A DNA stretch of 64,000 bases from Dactylonectria macrodidyma (GCA_020744425.1 JAGMUV010000006.1:2852001-2916000), one strand, 5' to 3'. Shown: positions 22,078 to 34,084, counted from the stretch's first letter. Notes: a model not told the origin generated them from the letters alone. A program made the numbers and translations.

Positions 22078-24818
22078 TCAACCAAACTTGATGCCCGAGT
22101 TCGGGTTCCACGTCCCCGGCGTCTGACGTCCGGAGCCCGGCCCAGGCGCAACTCCAAACTTGATACCCATCTCTGGGTTCCACATACCCCCGACTGGATT
22201 TTGCTGTGGTTGCACTGGCCGCGGCTGCTGCATTGTCTCGCCGGCCCACGACTGGATGTTGACCTCAGGGCTCTGCACACCTTGTTGCGGATGAGGAATC
22301 GGGTTATTTGCGTATCGGCTTGGTTCTTGAGCCGCTGGGCTTTGCGCTTGAGTGGGCTGATGGGCGATGCTGAGGCTCGCCAGTGGCGGCATGTTGATTT
22401 CCCTACTTTAGTTAGCCAGTAACACTCATAAAGATAGACATCTGACTTACTCTTCCAAGGCCCTCGCCTCCATCCTACGCTGTGCAACCCACCCTCTTAC
22501 TACATCCCGGAATCCCTGGCCGACGATTTTGTTCAGGTCGTTGTAAAACTTCCGGCCCACCTCCAGGTTGTTGACAATCTCCTTGTACTTAAAGTAGGCA
22601 TTGTCTAGTCGCTGTAGGGCCTGCTCGCGCTCCCGATTGCCGCGGTCACCCATTTGTCGCTTTTGCGATTCGAATTCGCGATTGATGCGTTGGACCTCAG
22701 CTAGGATGCGCTCCTGCTCCTGCGCCTCTTTGTCGACCGCTTCTAGCTCAGGCTCGTACAACTCATCGAGACGCTTCTCAAAGAAGTCTTCGAAATGAGC
22801 TGGCACGAGTGCCGTGGCTGGGTATGTGCGCTCCAGTCGAGCCGCTTCCTTGAGGATATCGGGTTTGATGTCATCACGGCGAGCGCTTTCGCGAAGGTTC
22901 TCTACCTTTTTCCGGCGTCGACTCTCAAGACGCAGCACATCGTTGTATGCGCCTCGTAGCCTTCCTATGACGGGCTTGAGCGACTCGGGCAAGTCCACTC
23001 GGCGACTGGATGGCACATAGTCCATCAAACCTCGGTCTGTGCCTGACAGAATGCTGAGCAAATCTTGGATGCCGTTGAACTTGTCCCTGACGACAGAATC
23101 GCTGCTGATGCTGCTGGCAAAATAACCGTCGATCTCGGAAGCATGTACCCACAACTTGGCGCCGTCAGGTTCGGCTCGACTCTCTGGACGAGCCCACCGC
23201 TGTGTCCCAAATCTCATTCGTAGTCGCTGGTCCTCCTCTTCTTCGGAAGCTAGGGCTGCCTTGCCTTCTTCAAAGATAGCCATGTCCGCCGACCTTAGTT
23301 TGTCAATATCTGCAAAGCTCTTTTGTACTCGGCCAATGGCGTCTGCTTGCCGAATCTCCTCGGCATGCTGTACCAGGCTAGGGGGCAGACCCAAAGGTTT
23401 CTCAAGGGCTTGCAGCGATCCAGGGAGTCCGAGCGAGGTCAGTTGTTCATGAACTTGTACGGTGAGGGCCTCAAGCTCTTGAATAATGGCTTGATTGACC
23501 ATGCGATCCCTCCGCTCTTCGTAAATGGAGGTTGCGACATGTACTGAGAACGGAACAAGACGAGAGAATAAGGCTGGGCCAAACTCGGCACGGTCACCAA
23601 AGTATTCGTAGGGGTTGGCAACTTGAGGTGGGATTCTTGCTACGGCAAGGTTGGCTCGATCAAGGATCTTGAGATCCGATTTGGGTGGAACGGCGTCTAT
23701 ATTGTTAGCAGTGATCGATGTAGAGTCCCCACATCTAGCCCTCGCAGCGACTTACTGAGGTAGATCATATCATTGTCCTTTTCGGCCCTCTTCAAATCTG
23801 CCTCTACCTTGCGCTTGAGTCCGTCCAGGTCGTCTGCCACAGTCCTGCTCACGGTCCCATTTCGGACCTGCTTAATACCCTCAGACACACACGCCACGGC
23901 GTCCTTGAGTCGTGCAACCTCTTCTCCGTACTTGCGCTTCTCTAGGCAGTCGCATGCAGCCCGGTACTGCGCAGCGGCCGCAAAGTGGTGGTGTTTGGCG
24001 CTCATGTGGTGGATCCAGGCACTGCTGATGGCCTCACTGTTCACAGCAGCCTCGCCAGCGAGGTTGTATAGATCAGAGAGGCGAGCTGCCAGTTTCGCTA
24101 TAGATGCGTCCTTGTAACCATCCATAACGGCCTTTTGCCAGAAGCACTCTTGACTCTGGGCTAAAAGCAGCTGGATGAGCGACTCGAGCGTGTTACTGTC
24201 CATGTCATCGGGTGGATCGGACATGCGCAGCTCGGGAAGTACGGCTGTCTGCAAATGCGATAAGACACCCGCGGCCATGGAAAAGTAGTTGGCTGCGGTC
24301 TTGAGGCCATCCGTGTTTCCGCGCGGTGTGTTCAGGGCAAGTTGGGAATAGAGGGCGGCGAGGTTGTAGAGGATATTCATGAGCTCGTATTTGAGGTTGT
24401 TACGCACCATCGGCCGTTCGGTATTGTATCCAAGCGCGGGATACCATGAAAAATCGGCTCCAATCTAGGGTTGTTAACAAACTGCCGCTGGCCGCTGTAC
24501 GCGCTCGCAACGACTCACGTCTATGGGGAATTTTCCGCCGACCCAGACGAGCTGGGCAGCATACGTCTGCAATTTCTTGATACCACTTGGGTGCGGCTCT
24601 CGTACGTTGACGGCATCGCGGCGTAGGTTGTCTATGACCTCAAGGTCCTGCTTGAACATATCCGGGTGTTGGTCATATTTGGTGTTTATGTACTGGCGGA
24701 TCGTCGAGGAGAGAGAGATCTGGGTGCCTTTGCGAAAAGGCAGCTCTAGGATGTTGCTGAGATATATCAGTGAGCGTCAGTTCGGTCTTGTTGTATCAAA
24801 GAATACTCACGTCGCCAT
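22078..24818 (-). CDS. palA: pH-response regulator PalA/Rim20 (BRO1 domain)
   Basis: Five exons (24818-24811, 24756-24519, 24464-23756, 23696-22451, 22402-22078) join in phase to 841 aa. The tiny first exon codes only ATG GCG AC, and the spliced start MATNILELPFRKGTQ... is the typical PalA/Rim20 N-terminus. The BRO1 domain occupies roughly residues 4-380 (KYDQHPDMFKQDLE, LYNLAALYSQLAL, CFWQKAVMDGYKD). A long charged helical/coiled-coil V-type region follows to about 730. A Pro/Gln-rich tail then carries two WNP-GIKFG repeats, the last at the very C-terminus (WNPNSGIKFG). In Aspergillus and yeast this protein binds the PacC/Rim101 transcription factor and ESCRT-III Vps32 on endosomes, promoting PacC processing at alkaline pH. 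Family assignment is firm; the interaction role is inherited from orthologues. Confidence 0.94.
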
Positions 24819-25314
24819 GGCTGCGTTGCGCCGACGCTCGGAAGCTTTCGAGCTGGATGCGCTTGGAGAGCTTGTGGTGGGCTGGATGAAGTTGGCGGCG
24901 ATGACTTCATGGCGGCGGCAAGCCACGTTGGCGGGGCATATGTGGCGGGTGATGACTAAGCGGGGACTGTGGCCATGCGCCTCACCTCTAGACTTGCTAA
25001 ATTTGGCCCTTGCGAACATGGGTAGCTTCTATTGTTTCCAGGTTTGCATAGGTGATTAATTACAGTTTCCAATGGCAACACTTAATTTGAACACCAATTC
25101 AACATCTGTTTTGACTGAGCCTATAATGTACATTACTCTATTCAATTCTGACCGTCATTCCAAGCGAATGTCTTTGCTCAATATCCCTTCCCAACCTGGA
25201 TACGGGGTTCCATTCTAAAGATAACGCCAACCGCCGATGGGATGCCATCAAAACCCAGTTTGCTCAACGCCTGACACCGCTCAATGATTCCAACGCTACA
25301 AAAGGGGCCGTCTG
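24819..25314. other. Intergenic, PalA promoter side
   Basis: This 0.5-kb gap lies between the 3' end of the glycosyltransferase gene and the start of the palA-like gene, both on the minus strand. It should hold the palA promoter and the upstream terminator. No gene is visible; a plus-strand open frame across 24523-25059 is an antisense shadow of palA exon 2. Confidence 0.5.
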
Positions 25315-26952
25315 CTACGAAGGGATCCAGACCAACTCGATGATGCCGTCGATGTTGCTCATGGGCTTCTCGTCCTTGGTCACCCACCGCCAGTCGGTCT
25401 TGTGTCGAATGTACGTCTGCAGGACAGAGCCATCGGCCATGACCTCGGACTCCTGAAGCTCCCAGCCAATCTTACGGCCAGTGCGGAGGAGTGACGGACG
25501 CTGAGGCCCAAGCATGTAGTCCAGATTCCATCCGCGATTCGGAGCGGGGGCCCAAAGCGTGGATTCAACTTGGCGGTGGTCGAAGTTGATACCTTCGGGG
25601 TAGTGAGCCACCGAGTAGCCGGAAACAATGAAGTTGTCTTCGGTCTGGAATCGAAGCATGGTGCAGTCTTCACCGCACGTGTGAGCAATCTTTGACATCT
25701 GGACGGGACGGGACAAATGCCAACCGCGGCCACGGTAGTGGTGCAGCGACAGCGGCTTGATACCCCATTCGTAAAAGCCGCTAGGGTGGCCGAGGAAATC
25801 GAGCTGCCACAGATCCCAAAGGTTCGTCAGGCGAGTTTCGCTGTGCTTGTAAATGCAGTTTCGCAAGAGGATATCGCCCTGGGCGCCCCAGCCCGAGTTG
25901 GCCTCTTGGATGCTCTGCGGACTCTTGCAATCCTCGTATGCCTCGGTGATCCTGGCAGCCATTGGCGCGCTGAGGAAGACTCCTGCTCCACCAAACGCCT
26001 GCGATCCGTGGCGCTCGACGGCACCGGCATCTTCAGAGAGGGTGCCGATGTACATGGGCAGGTCGGCATCGTACGTGGCCAGGGTGTCGACGAGGCCATG
26101 CATGCTGGGGAAGAAGGTGTCGTCATCGCAGGTGACGAACCACTTCTTGTTGGCGGCTTCTCGGTGGTTGTACAGGGTGGGGACGAGGGTCAGGTATCGG
26201 ACAGCCATCTCCATGGCCGAGTCGGAGTGGTAGACGTCGACGTTGATGCCAACGTCACCCAGCATGTTGGCGACCTCCTGAAGCTCGTGATCTGTGGCAT
26301 CGAGCAGCATCAGAACTAGGTGTGCGCCATTGGTGTGGCCGTGGCTGTCGGTCATCCAATAAATCCACTCGCCAATGGGAGTCGTATCGGGGTTCATGAA
26401 TCGTTCGTATGTGGTGGACACGCCAAAGAGGAATTGAGTCGCATTGACGGTGGCAGGGTAACCGGAGACGGGGACGGGAAGATCGATGGGGGTGGCACAG
26501 GATTCCTTTTCGTATTCGCGGCCAATTTGAACCGTCTTGAACTTGTTCGGCAGCAAAGGCTGGTTCAGCTTGGTGAGGCGCTTCCGCTCGAGGCCCTCGG
26601 TGCGGGTGAAGCGTATATAGCGCTTGAGATATTGGACACGGTATGAGAGGCTGTGGCGCTTGCGGAGGTCGGCCAGGTGGACGGTGTCGACGCTGCAATC
26701 CATCTCGTGGGTGGTGGTGGGGATGTAATCTGTGTCCATGAGCGGGCTGTTGGACAGGGGGTCATCGTTGACGACCTCTTCGACGACGGGCTTGTTGACG
26801 GCGGTGTCGCCCTTCATGAGGCGATCGCGAACGCGGGTGGTCTCGGGGCGGAGCATCAGAGCCCAGAAGAAGAGGAGGGTAACGGCGGAGAGGACGGCCC
26901 TGTTGAGAGGGTTCCGCATGTTGAGCCGGAAGGGGACGAGTCTGGCACCCAT
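25315..26952 (-). CDS. GT31/fringe-like type II membrane glycosyltransferase (DUF604)
   Basis: One exon of 545 aa. The frame is open upstream to 27006, but the first ATG is at 26952 (MGARLVPFRLN), which I chose. A single hydrophobic segment at about residues 20-34 (AVLSAVTLLFFWALML) after basic residues makes it a type II Golgi/ER membrane protein with a lumenal catalytic domain. The motif CDDDTFFPSMHGLVDTL (Asp276-278) is the metal/nucleotide-sugar binding DxD site of fringe-like GT31 and DUF604 proteins. The nearby FGGAGVFLSAPMA and GWGAQGDILLRNCIY stretches are also typical. Its sugar donor and acceptor are unknown; a role in glycan elongation is inferred from the family. It is upstream of, and co-oriented with, palA. 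Confidence 0.88.
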   Translation of the reverse strand: MGARLVPFRLNMRNPLNRAVLSAVTLLFFWALMLRPETTRVRDRLMKGDTAVNKPVVEEVVNDDPLSNSPLMDTDYIPTTTHEMDCSVDTVHLADLRKRHSLSYRVQYLKRYIRFTRTEGLERKRLTKLNQPLLPNKFKTVQIGREYEKESCATPIDLPVPVSGYPATVNATQFLFGVSTTYERFMNPDTTPIGEWIYWMTDSHGHTNGAHLVLMLLDATDHELQEVANMLGDVGINVDVYHSDSAMEMAVRYLTLVPTLYNHREAANKKWFVTCDDDTFFPSMHGLVDTLATYDADLPMYIGTLSEDAGAVERHGSQAFGGAGVFLSAPMAARITEAYEDCKSPQSIQEANSGWGAQGDILLRNCIYKHSETRLTNLWDLWQLDFLGHPSGFYEWGIKPLSLHHYRGRGWHLSRPVQMSKIAHTCGEDCTMLRFQTEDNFIVSGYSVAHYPEGINFDHRQVESTLWAPAPNRGWNLDYMLGPQRPSLLRTGRKIGWELQESEVMADGSVLQTYIRHKTDWRWVTKDEKPMSNIDGIIELVWIPS

Positions 26953-29900
26953 GATGGCGGCTCGACGTGCTCGCTGGGAGGAGAGGTTGTGTATCGAAGC
27001 CTTCAAAGGGCTGAAGGGGCCGAGTTTGGTTTTGCCACGTCTGCCAGGTCAGGTCTGCCAGCAGCCAGGGAGGTCGGACGGGAAGGCTTTAGAGGGGAGG
27101 CTTTGGAGAGGACACGGGATGGCTATCAAGGGAGAGGAGGGTCGGGGGAGGGTCTTGTCCAGTGCCAAGGCCCGAGGCTGCAAGGCGCAAATATTAAGAC
27201 GCCACTCTTGAATCGAAATAGGAGACCAGCTTCCAGACCGTGGGCCAGTGTGTCGGGATTTGAAACAAAGGAAACAAAAAATGTTGGCGAGTGCGGGATC
27301 GGGGGCTTGTTGGAGAGGAAACACACGACACGGGGAGGGCAGCAGAGAGAGTAGAGCAGAAGTGAAGGGGAGGGAGAGAGGATGACGGAGTGAGATATCC
27401 AGTTCAAGGTGTGCTGACTGCTGAAGAAGTGCGCCAAAGGAGGGTGCTGAGAACCAACTGGATACGTACGTAGCACGCGCCAGGGCAGCGTCAAGGTTCG
27501 GTCAAGGTTGTGAGAGCAAGGTTATGGTCAAGGAACGGGTCGAGGTATCGAGGGTAGAGGCGTCGTTGGAAAGAAATGCTCCTTTTCCTAGGCTCTCAGT
27601 CCTTGAAGGGGGGGCTGACGGAGGATGGCCTGGTGCAAAATACCACTACATGCGCACGAGGAGTGTACTAGCAAGTAGTAGTAGATTGGCGGTGGGGGTG
27701 CGGATTGACTTGGACCTGAACGGCCTGGGAACAAGAACCAGGAAGATGAGCGGGACTCCCTGAGCGAGTACGGATAGCGGGACTCAGATCCAGCACACAT
27801 TCATCACGTCAATAGCGGGACACTCATCACACTTGTCGGCATCAAGATGTGTGGGGCGGTCAATGGGAGAAGAGAAGAGAGCTGGAGGGAGGACGCAGCA
27901 ATCATCACCAGAACTGAGGGAAACCAGCAGGAAAATCACAGGCCAAAAAACAACCAAAAAAAAAAAAAGAAACACCACTGCTAGGAACAACGCTGTTCGA
28001 GGACATGCTGCGCCAACGGGATTGGCTCCAGCATCCCATCCCAGCTGGGGGTACGAGCCCACAGCCCCCGGCGGACGCGTGGAGATGCAAACGACCAAAA
28101 GTCACAACCCCCCCCTGAGCTCTTCGAGAGAAAAGGCGGCCCCTAAACTGTTAGGTGCTACGATGGCACCAGGCGCTGTTGGGACTCGTGCGCAACCGTG
28201 GCTGGCTGGTTATCGCCCGCCGAGCTGGGAAGCGGCCGAGATGCCGTTGTGGGCTCCGCCATTATTTTGAACGTTAGCACAGTGATAATTAACTGACCTG
28301 TGCAGCAGTTTAGGCACATTATCAGACATTGCCGTACAAGGCAGGGAACGCCACGGCTGAAACAGGTGCATGCAAGAGGATCAGCATGGGATGGGGACCG
28401 GGCACACAACAAGGGCGCTTGCGGGCTACACTACGCACACTCCAAGGCATACCCGCTATTTCGTAGCATCGAACTCGGCATCCCCCAGCCAAGAGCCGTG
28501 ACAGCGTCGCGCCCAGTGCTTGTTCCGGGAGGAGTGTTTCCAGAACAGACTCAAACGCTGGACTGTTGTGAACAAACTTGTGCAACAAAAATACACATGC
28601 AAGGAAGGAAGAATATCCCGATTGGAGGCCTTTTCTGTGGGCGATACGAACCTGCCGTGTTACACTGGTCCCCGTACCGTAACGGAGTGATATCCCGTTC
28701 CCCTCTCACGCCATTCAGCCCTCTTCTTCAAGAAAAGCCAATCTATTTCCGGCACCGCTGCTGCCGGGGGTTTGGGTTTGTACCCCAATGACGCATGTTG
28801 TGGTTTCCGCGGGCGCCGCCTTTTGGAAACAGCCGAACGAACAAAAAAAAACTTTCTGTTGCCCGAAAGAAAGGCGCGAGGCATACATTGATTGCGAACG
28901 GGACGCTCCGCCTGATAAGGCAGAAAAGAATCCAGCCTAGAATAAAAGGAGCGCGAGAGGCGTTAATCTTTCGGTTAGCAGGCAGAAAAGCTTGGCCGTC
29001 CGAAGCGTGGTTTGTGTTGGTGAAGTGAAGTGTGTGTGGTTCGTGCAGCGGCTCCCAAACTTGCAAGGTAAGGGGAGGAACCGCGCGTCTGGCGTGCAGT
29101 CGGGGCTACGACGGAAGCGGTACCAGTGGCCCAGATTTTATTTTTTATCGGGCCCGGCCAAGGATTCAGGGGTGCTGGTTGTCCCCCCACCCCCTGGAGC
29201 GAGCGAGTCCCCCATAGCGTTCTTTCTCCTTCGCCCAAGGACTCACAAAGTCCCATGTGGCGGCTGACGGCGTCGTTTTCTAGGGCAGAATCAAATCCCC
29301 GTTAGATGGGATGGTATGGCCTTACTCCTGAACGCTACAGCAGGGCTGGACCAGGCTGGGCTTTTTTTTCAGGGTTTCCTGCGAGGAGAGGAGAGGAAGG
29401 AAGAAAGTGAGGGACAAGAGTCAGCCCGAATGTCTAAGACATGCCGCAAGGCAGGGAGGATACCAGTCACAAGAGCCAACACAGCGGAGGAAATCTCGTC
29501 ACCGCCTACATTTCTCTCCATCCCAATCGCCTAATTGCGATGACCTTCGGAATGCCCGTGAAGAAACTATCGAATTGGCAAAACTATAGCTCTTATTACG
29601 ATGCCCTCACTCAGCAAAACATGTTTCCCCTATTGAACCGAGGAGCCAACCCGTCTTTCAGCTTGGCAGCCTTGACCCAAGGGTAAACTGACTACCGATG
29701 CAGGTCCCGTAGCGCTATTGGAAGCCAAGCCAGGCCGGAAGCGTAAGCTAGCGAATCTTGGGACGGGCTGATAGCCTGCATTTTGCGGGCGGTCTGCTTT
29801 TTCTTTTTTTTCTTTTCCTCCTCGTCCTCGCCCTGCGTCCCCCTCGCCGTCATTTGTCCCCCCCGCCGAGAGCTTACCCTATCGCGGGGGGGTTGGCTTA

Positions 29901-30597
29901 AACCAGGGCCATGAAAACCCACCTAAACCAGTACGGGCGTTGATGCATCTCAGCCTCACGAAGCTGAGCCGGGCTGGGAGCGCCCTGCCGTCGGCATTGT
30001 GCAGCCGGAGTTCAGATGAGACGCCATGCGCCAATTGAGACTGGATCTAATAAGGGGCGGGCGGAAATCGACATTCGAACTGTCAGCTTTTCATTTCCTG
30101 GCCCGTTGTTGGGGAATTTCATGATGCAAAAGCCCTATTCCGCTAAACTGTCTGTCGCTTACAGCGAGCCAACGACCAAAGTCCCCGCTCTCGCTCCATA
30201 CTTCGTAAGTAGGTACTTCGTAGTCACTTCGAATCTGATCCATCAGAGCCGACTTGCTCCATAACGACGTGCTCGCTCCACCACCCCTGAACTCGAAATA
30301 CTGGGATTCTGTAACGGTTTTTTCTTGATTTTTTGGGGTCCGCGTCATCTCACTGCATCTACGTAGGGCACATCGCGTGTCGCTCTGCAGAGTATTCATA
30401 CGTGGTCCCGACGGTTGGTCCTCCGGCCCTGCGGCCCTGAAACAGTACGCGTGTGAATTACTACTCAAAACCTGCACATAACGTGGTATCTTCTCGTATT
30501 GGCGTGCCGTTCGATCCTCGCTTGATCACGGCTTCATCGTCGCCTCATCGCCTTAAATTCTCAGTCGATCCTTCCCCCCTTTTCGGTGTGATCCATT
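26953..30597. other. 3.6-kb intergenic region, no gene supported
   Basis: Open frames here are short and mutually overlapping. Visible features are an A-tract at about 27952-27969, pyrimidine runs at about 29795-29830 and G/C homopolymer runs near 28108-28115 and 29857-29863. The stretch beside 26952 is probably the glycosyltransferase promoter and leader. I found no tRNA-like A/B box pair and no long frame with splice signals. Confidence 0.45.
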
Positions 30598-32460
30598 TTA
30601 CTTGTACTTGACGTCTGCGACTTCTGGCCGATGCACGCCATCGTCGACGTAGGCTGGGGGCGGCTGCTCCGTGCCGCTCTCCGGCACGCGCGTGGTGGCC
30701 GGTCCTCCGGCCGGAGCTCCGCCCGGCGCCGCGGGACTCTTGTCTCGCAGCATGCCGGCCTCGGCTCCCTTGAGCGTGTCTAGGAGCACGCGCGACCCGG
30801 CGGGCCACATCCCCGAGGGGCCCTGCGGCGGCACCTCGCCCTTGAGGATCTGGTTGACCGTCACCCTGCTGCCGTAGAAGGCGGCGTTGGCGTCCTTGCG
30901 CTCGACCACGACGGTGCCGTCGATCTGGATGCCCGCGTAGAATCCCCGCGACTTGACGTAGGAGAAGACGGGCTTGAAGCCGCTGGCGCTGAGGCTGCGG
31001 CGCTTGTTCTTGCCGTCCGTCTCTGGCTTCAGCGTCTGCTTGTCCGCCGGCTCTACGGGCTCAGTCTCCTTGCCCTTTCTCCCTTCGCGGTTTTCGACGG
31101 CCTTGCCAAACTCAACCGCTCCTCCGGCTCCGTACGGTCCAGCGACCACGGCCAGGTCCGTACCCAGGCCGACACGCGTCTTCGTAAAGGCAGCGAGTGC
31201 TTCCTGGCTATTGATGACACATACGCAGTCGTATATGTCCAGCCCGATGGAAAAGCCTCCGCCTACGGAATGCACCTGGATGCCAGAGGGAGGACCCCAT
31301 GACCCGTCGGGGAGGCGGGCAACGAGGATACCGGAGCCGGTGGCGCCAGACACATTGAAGCCGGCGCGGAGCGTAGTGAAGATGGCCAGGCCCACTGCCT
31401 TGGAGATGACCTTGGGTGGAATGGTAACAATGACCCTGTTTTTAGGCTTGTTCTTGGTAGGATCGATGATGGTCTCGTTCGTCTCAGTGGCCTTGGGATC
31501 GGTTGATGTGGGCGGGCCGCTGGCACTGGGGTCGGCGTACACTCCCTTTTCTGCATCTCGTGAGCTTTTGCCAATCTGGGAAACAGGGTACTGGGGGGCT
31601 GTGGAATGGGACATACTGCAAAATGCCCGAAGAATGGAGGCTGCCTTGTCGCACTCCTTGTCGAGGGTCTCAGGAAGGAAGCTCTGGCTGCCGAGCATGT
31701 GGGCCAGGCTGTTGATGGGCGCGGCGGCCTTGATGCCGAGGCTGCTGAAACGCTCACTCCAGCCTTTCTTATGGGGGTGCTGCTGCTCCTCGACGTGTGT
31801 CGTAGTAGTCGCAGCCGAAACGCCGGGCGCCGGAGCTGGCGCTGGAGCCGTCTCGGAGTCCGTCTCCAGCACTGGCGTCAGCGGCGGCGCCGAATCGGAC
31901 GGCGCGTTGGCCGGGGGCGGAGCGAAGACGGGGTTCGCGGGGTTGTAGGCCGGGATGCTGTAGTTTTGATCGGCGGGCGGCGCGGGGTACGCCTGCTCAG
32001 AGCCCTGCGCATGATGAGTCTGTTCGGATCCCTGATGAACGGGATGTACATTGAGAGGGTTGGGATGGGCCTGCGAAGGAGGAGGCCCGGGAGGAGGAGG
32101 AGGGAAGCTCTTCTCATCAGGGAAAGCCTTCTTCTCGGACCCAGCCGGGGCAAACTCTCCTTGCTGAGTCTGCGTTACTGGGGGTGCCTGCTGCTGCTGC
32201 TGCTTTTCGGAAACCGGGGCAGTAAAGTCTCCCTGCTGGTACGCGGGAGGGAGGCTAGAATCTTGTTGCTGTTCATGGTGTTGCTGCTGCTGCGGGGGAG
32301 GGTTGGACGGAGGAGGAGGGAAGTATGGGACCTCTGTGGACGCGGGTGGCTGCGTCGGCGGAGGTGGAAAATTGCCCTGCGAAGAAGCCGTAGGGAACAG
32401 ACCGCCCTGTTTCGGCTCGTCCTCGGACGGGTTGTATACAATCTTCTCAGAATTGGACAT
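30598..32460 (-). CDS. SYLF-domain (Ysc84/Lsb3-like) protein with Pro/Gln-rich N-terminus
   Basis: The frame is open for 620 codons, but a GTATGT donor (31616) and an ATGCAG acceptor (31551) define a 66-nt, stop-free, in-frame intron. Removing it gives 598 aa and restores the family motif ASILRAFC-KKGVY. Residues 1-240 are Pro/Gln-rich low complexity (PPPP and QQQQQ runs), a likely ligand for SH3/WW domains. The SYLF (DUF500) domain follows at about 250-470, with IPPKVISKAVGLAIFTTLRAG, GSGILVARLPDGSWGPPSGI, DIYDCVCVINSQEAL and VVAGPYGAGG. The Pro-rich tail ends in VADVKYK. SYLF domains bind phosphoinositides and actin at endocytic sites (Ysc84/Lsb3, SH3YL1). No SH3 domain is present here. Confidence 0.9.
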   Translation of the reverse strand: MSNSEKIVYNPSEDEPKQGGLFPTASSQGNFPPPPTQPPASTEVPYFPPPPSNPPPQQQQHHEQQQDSSLPPAYQQGDFTAPVSEKQQQQQAPPVTQTQQGEFAPAGSEKKAFPDEKSFPPPPPGPPPSQAHPNPLNVHPVHQGSEQTHHAQGSEQAYPAPPADQNYSIPAYNPANPVFAPPPANAPSDSAPPLTPVLETDSETAPAPAPAPGVSAATTTTHVEEQQHPHKKGWSERFSSLGIKAAAPINSLAHMLGSQSFLPETLDKECDKAASILRAFCSMSHSTAPQYPVSQIGKSSRDAEKGVYADPSASGPPTSTDPKATETNETIIDPTKNKPKNRVIVTIPPKVISKAVGLAIFTTLRAGFNVSGATGSGILVARLPDGSWGPPSGIQVHSVGGGFSIGLDIYDCVCVINSQEALAAFTKTRVGLGTDLAVVAGPYGAGGAVEFGKAVENREGRKGKETEPVEPADKQTLKPETDGKNKRRSLSASGFKPVFSYVKSRGFYAGIQIDGTVVVERKDANAAFYGSRVTVNQILKGEVPPQGPSGMWPAGSRVLLDTLKGAEAGMLRDKSPAAPGGAPAGGPATTRVPESGTEQPPPAYVDDGVHRPEVADVKYK

Positions 32461-33199
32461 TGGAAAGGTCAGATGGGGGTATCGCGCGGTGGTGGTGGTG
32501 TGATGATCGCGGGGTTGGAGGAGGGGAAGCTGACGTCGGGCTTTATAGGTGGAAGAAGCGCAAACAAGTTGTCAGTCAGTTTTTTCGCTAAGAGATTGCT
32601 GAATGCAGTTTGTCTTTAGGCGACAAGATGAGGTCTTTATGTTCTTGGGGACAACTTCATGCAGCCAAGCAGGATTTCATGCCATCATCGGACGCCCGCC
32701 GCGCTTGGCGGGTTGATGTCATTGCGTGTGGCGGGCGGGGCAAGCGATTGCGACGCGGCGTGGCTGGAGCTTTCGCGGCGTGGCGGCGTGGGTGCACAGC
32801 CACAATTTGGTACGGATCGGCCAATGGATGGCTTTGGCGAGACCGAGCAACCTGGGAGGGCCGTTTAGACCAGGTGAGCAACTTGGGCTGAGGGATAGTC
32901 GGGTTATTTACAGAATACTGGAGATGTGATCTGAGCATGTGAGTGACGTTGAGCGTTGAGGATGACTGGGAAGACCGGCTATTCCTAAAGCCCTCGGTTC
33001 ATACCTCATGCTAACCCCAATGCTAATACACGTTCTCTTTTCTCGGGAGCCGAAAATGTGTCATTGTCAGCCAACAACGACCCGAAACATGGCTCGATAG
33101 GTTTGCCTTTACACACCGGGCCTGTCCGTACCTTGGTCATCTCTAAACTATTTCGATATCTGTCCCTACACCCATTTAGACAACTAGACCACCCTCGCC
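32461..33199. other. Divergent promoter region (SYLF gene / FSH hydrolase)
   Basis: 740 bp between two divergently transcribed genes. It should contain both promoters. The 100 bp before 33200 is pyrimidine-rich. No additional gene is supported. Confidence 0.5.
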
Positions 33200-33970
33200 A
33201 TGACGCAAACCACAAACGGCGACGCGCAGCAGCACCTGCACCGCCCGCGCATCCTCTGCCTCCACGGCGGCGGCGTCAACGCGGCCATCTTCGAGGTGCA
33301 GTGTCGCGCCGTCATCGCGCAGCTGCGGACGGCATTCCGGCTCGTCTTCGTCGAGGGACCCTTCCTGTCGGCGCCGCATCCGTCTGTCGTCGCCGTCTAC
33401 GGCGACCACGGCCCGTTCCGCCGCTGGCTCCGCTGGCTGCCCGAGCACCCGGACATCGACGCCGAGTCAGCGGCGGCGGAGATACGGTATAGTTGTCGTC
33501 GCGCCATGGACGATGATCCCGGGGACGGCGAGTGGGTTGGGATCTTGGGGTTCTCGCAAGGCGCAAAGATTGCGGCCAGCGTGTTGTGGACGCAGCAGGC
33601 GGCCGGGATCGGAGCCGAGACCGACTTCAAGTTCGGCGTGCTCATGGCCGGCCGCGGGCCCTTTGTCTTGCTCGACACCAGCCTCGACGCTCCGCGACAC
33701 GTCGTCGACGCGGCGCAGATGAGCTCCGCCTTTGACGACTGGCCCAAAACTAACGCCGGCCCGCACGTACTCAGCATCCCGACGCTGCATGTCCACGGCA
33801 CCCGTGATCCCGGGCTGGAGCTGCATCGCATCCTCCGGGACAAGTACTGCGAGCCCGGCACGGCGCGGCTCATCGAGTGGGATGGTGGACACCGCATCCC
33901 GATCAAGCCGCACGACGTGGATGCGCTCGTGCGTGGGATTCTGGACTTGGCAAGGGATGCGGGCGTTTGA
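33200..33970 (+). CDS. FSH-type serine hydrolase (FSH1 family)
   Basis: 256 aa, single exon, the typical length of the FSH (DUF341) alpha/beta-hydrolase family. Motifs in order are RILCLHGGGVNAAIFE (oxyanion region) near residues 17-32, FVEGPF near 50, the nucleophile elbow GFSQGAK near 117-123, the acidic position in HGTRDPG near 200-206, and the catalytic histidine in WDGGHRIP near 228-235. All triad positions appear intact. Family members cleave small thioesters or esters, and some release polyketides (the LovG type), but no polyketide synthase lies in this window, so no pathway can be given. The start is the first ATG and leaves an N-terminus without a signal peptide, implying a cytosolic enzyme. 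Confidence 0.9.
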   Translation: MTQTTNGDAQQHLHRPRILCLHGGGVNAAIFEVQCRAVIAQLRTAFRLVFVEGPFLSAPHPSVVAVYGDHGPFRRWLRWLPEHPDIDAESAAAEIRYSCRRAMDDDPGDGEWVGILGFSQGAKIAASVLWTQQAAGIGAETDFKFGVLMAGRGPFVLLDTSLDAPRHVVDAAQMSSAFDDWPKTNAGPHVLSIPTLHVHGTRDPGLELHRILRDKYCEPGTARLIEWDGGHRIPIKPHDVDALVRGILDLARDAGV

Positions 33971-34084
33971 GGAGACGAAGAGGTAGACGATAGACGCGGT
34001 CCAGTCCCGCATCCCTTTACGCAAATAATAGATGTTCGATTCTCTTCCTAAGGTATCTACACTACGTGTATTTCCCCTTGGCAG

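Noticed and set aside
24523..25059. 178-codon plus-strand frame
   Set aside because: It is antisense across the first exons and introns of the palA-like gene; the Cys/Trp-rich translation has no family match.
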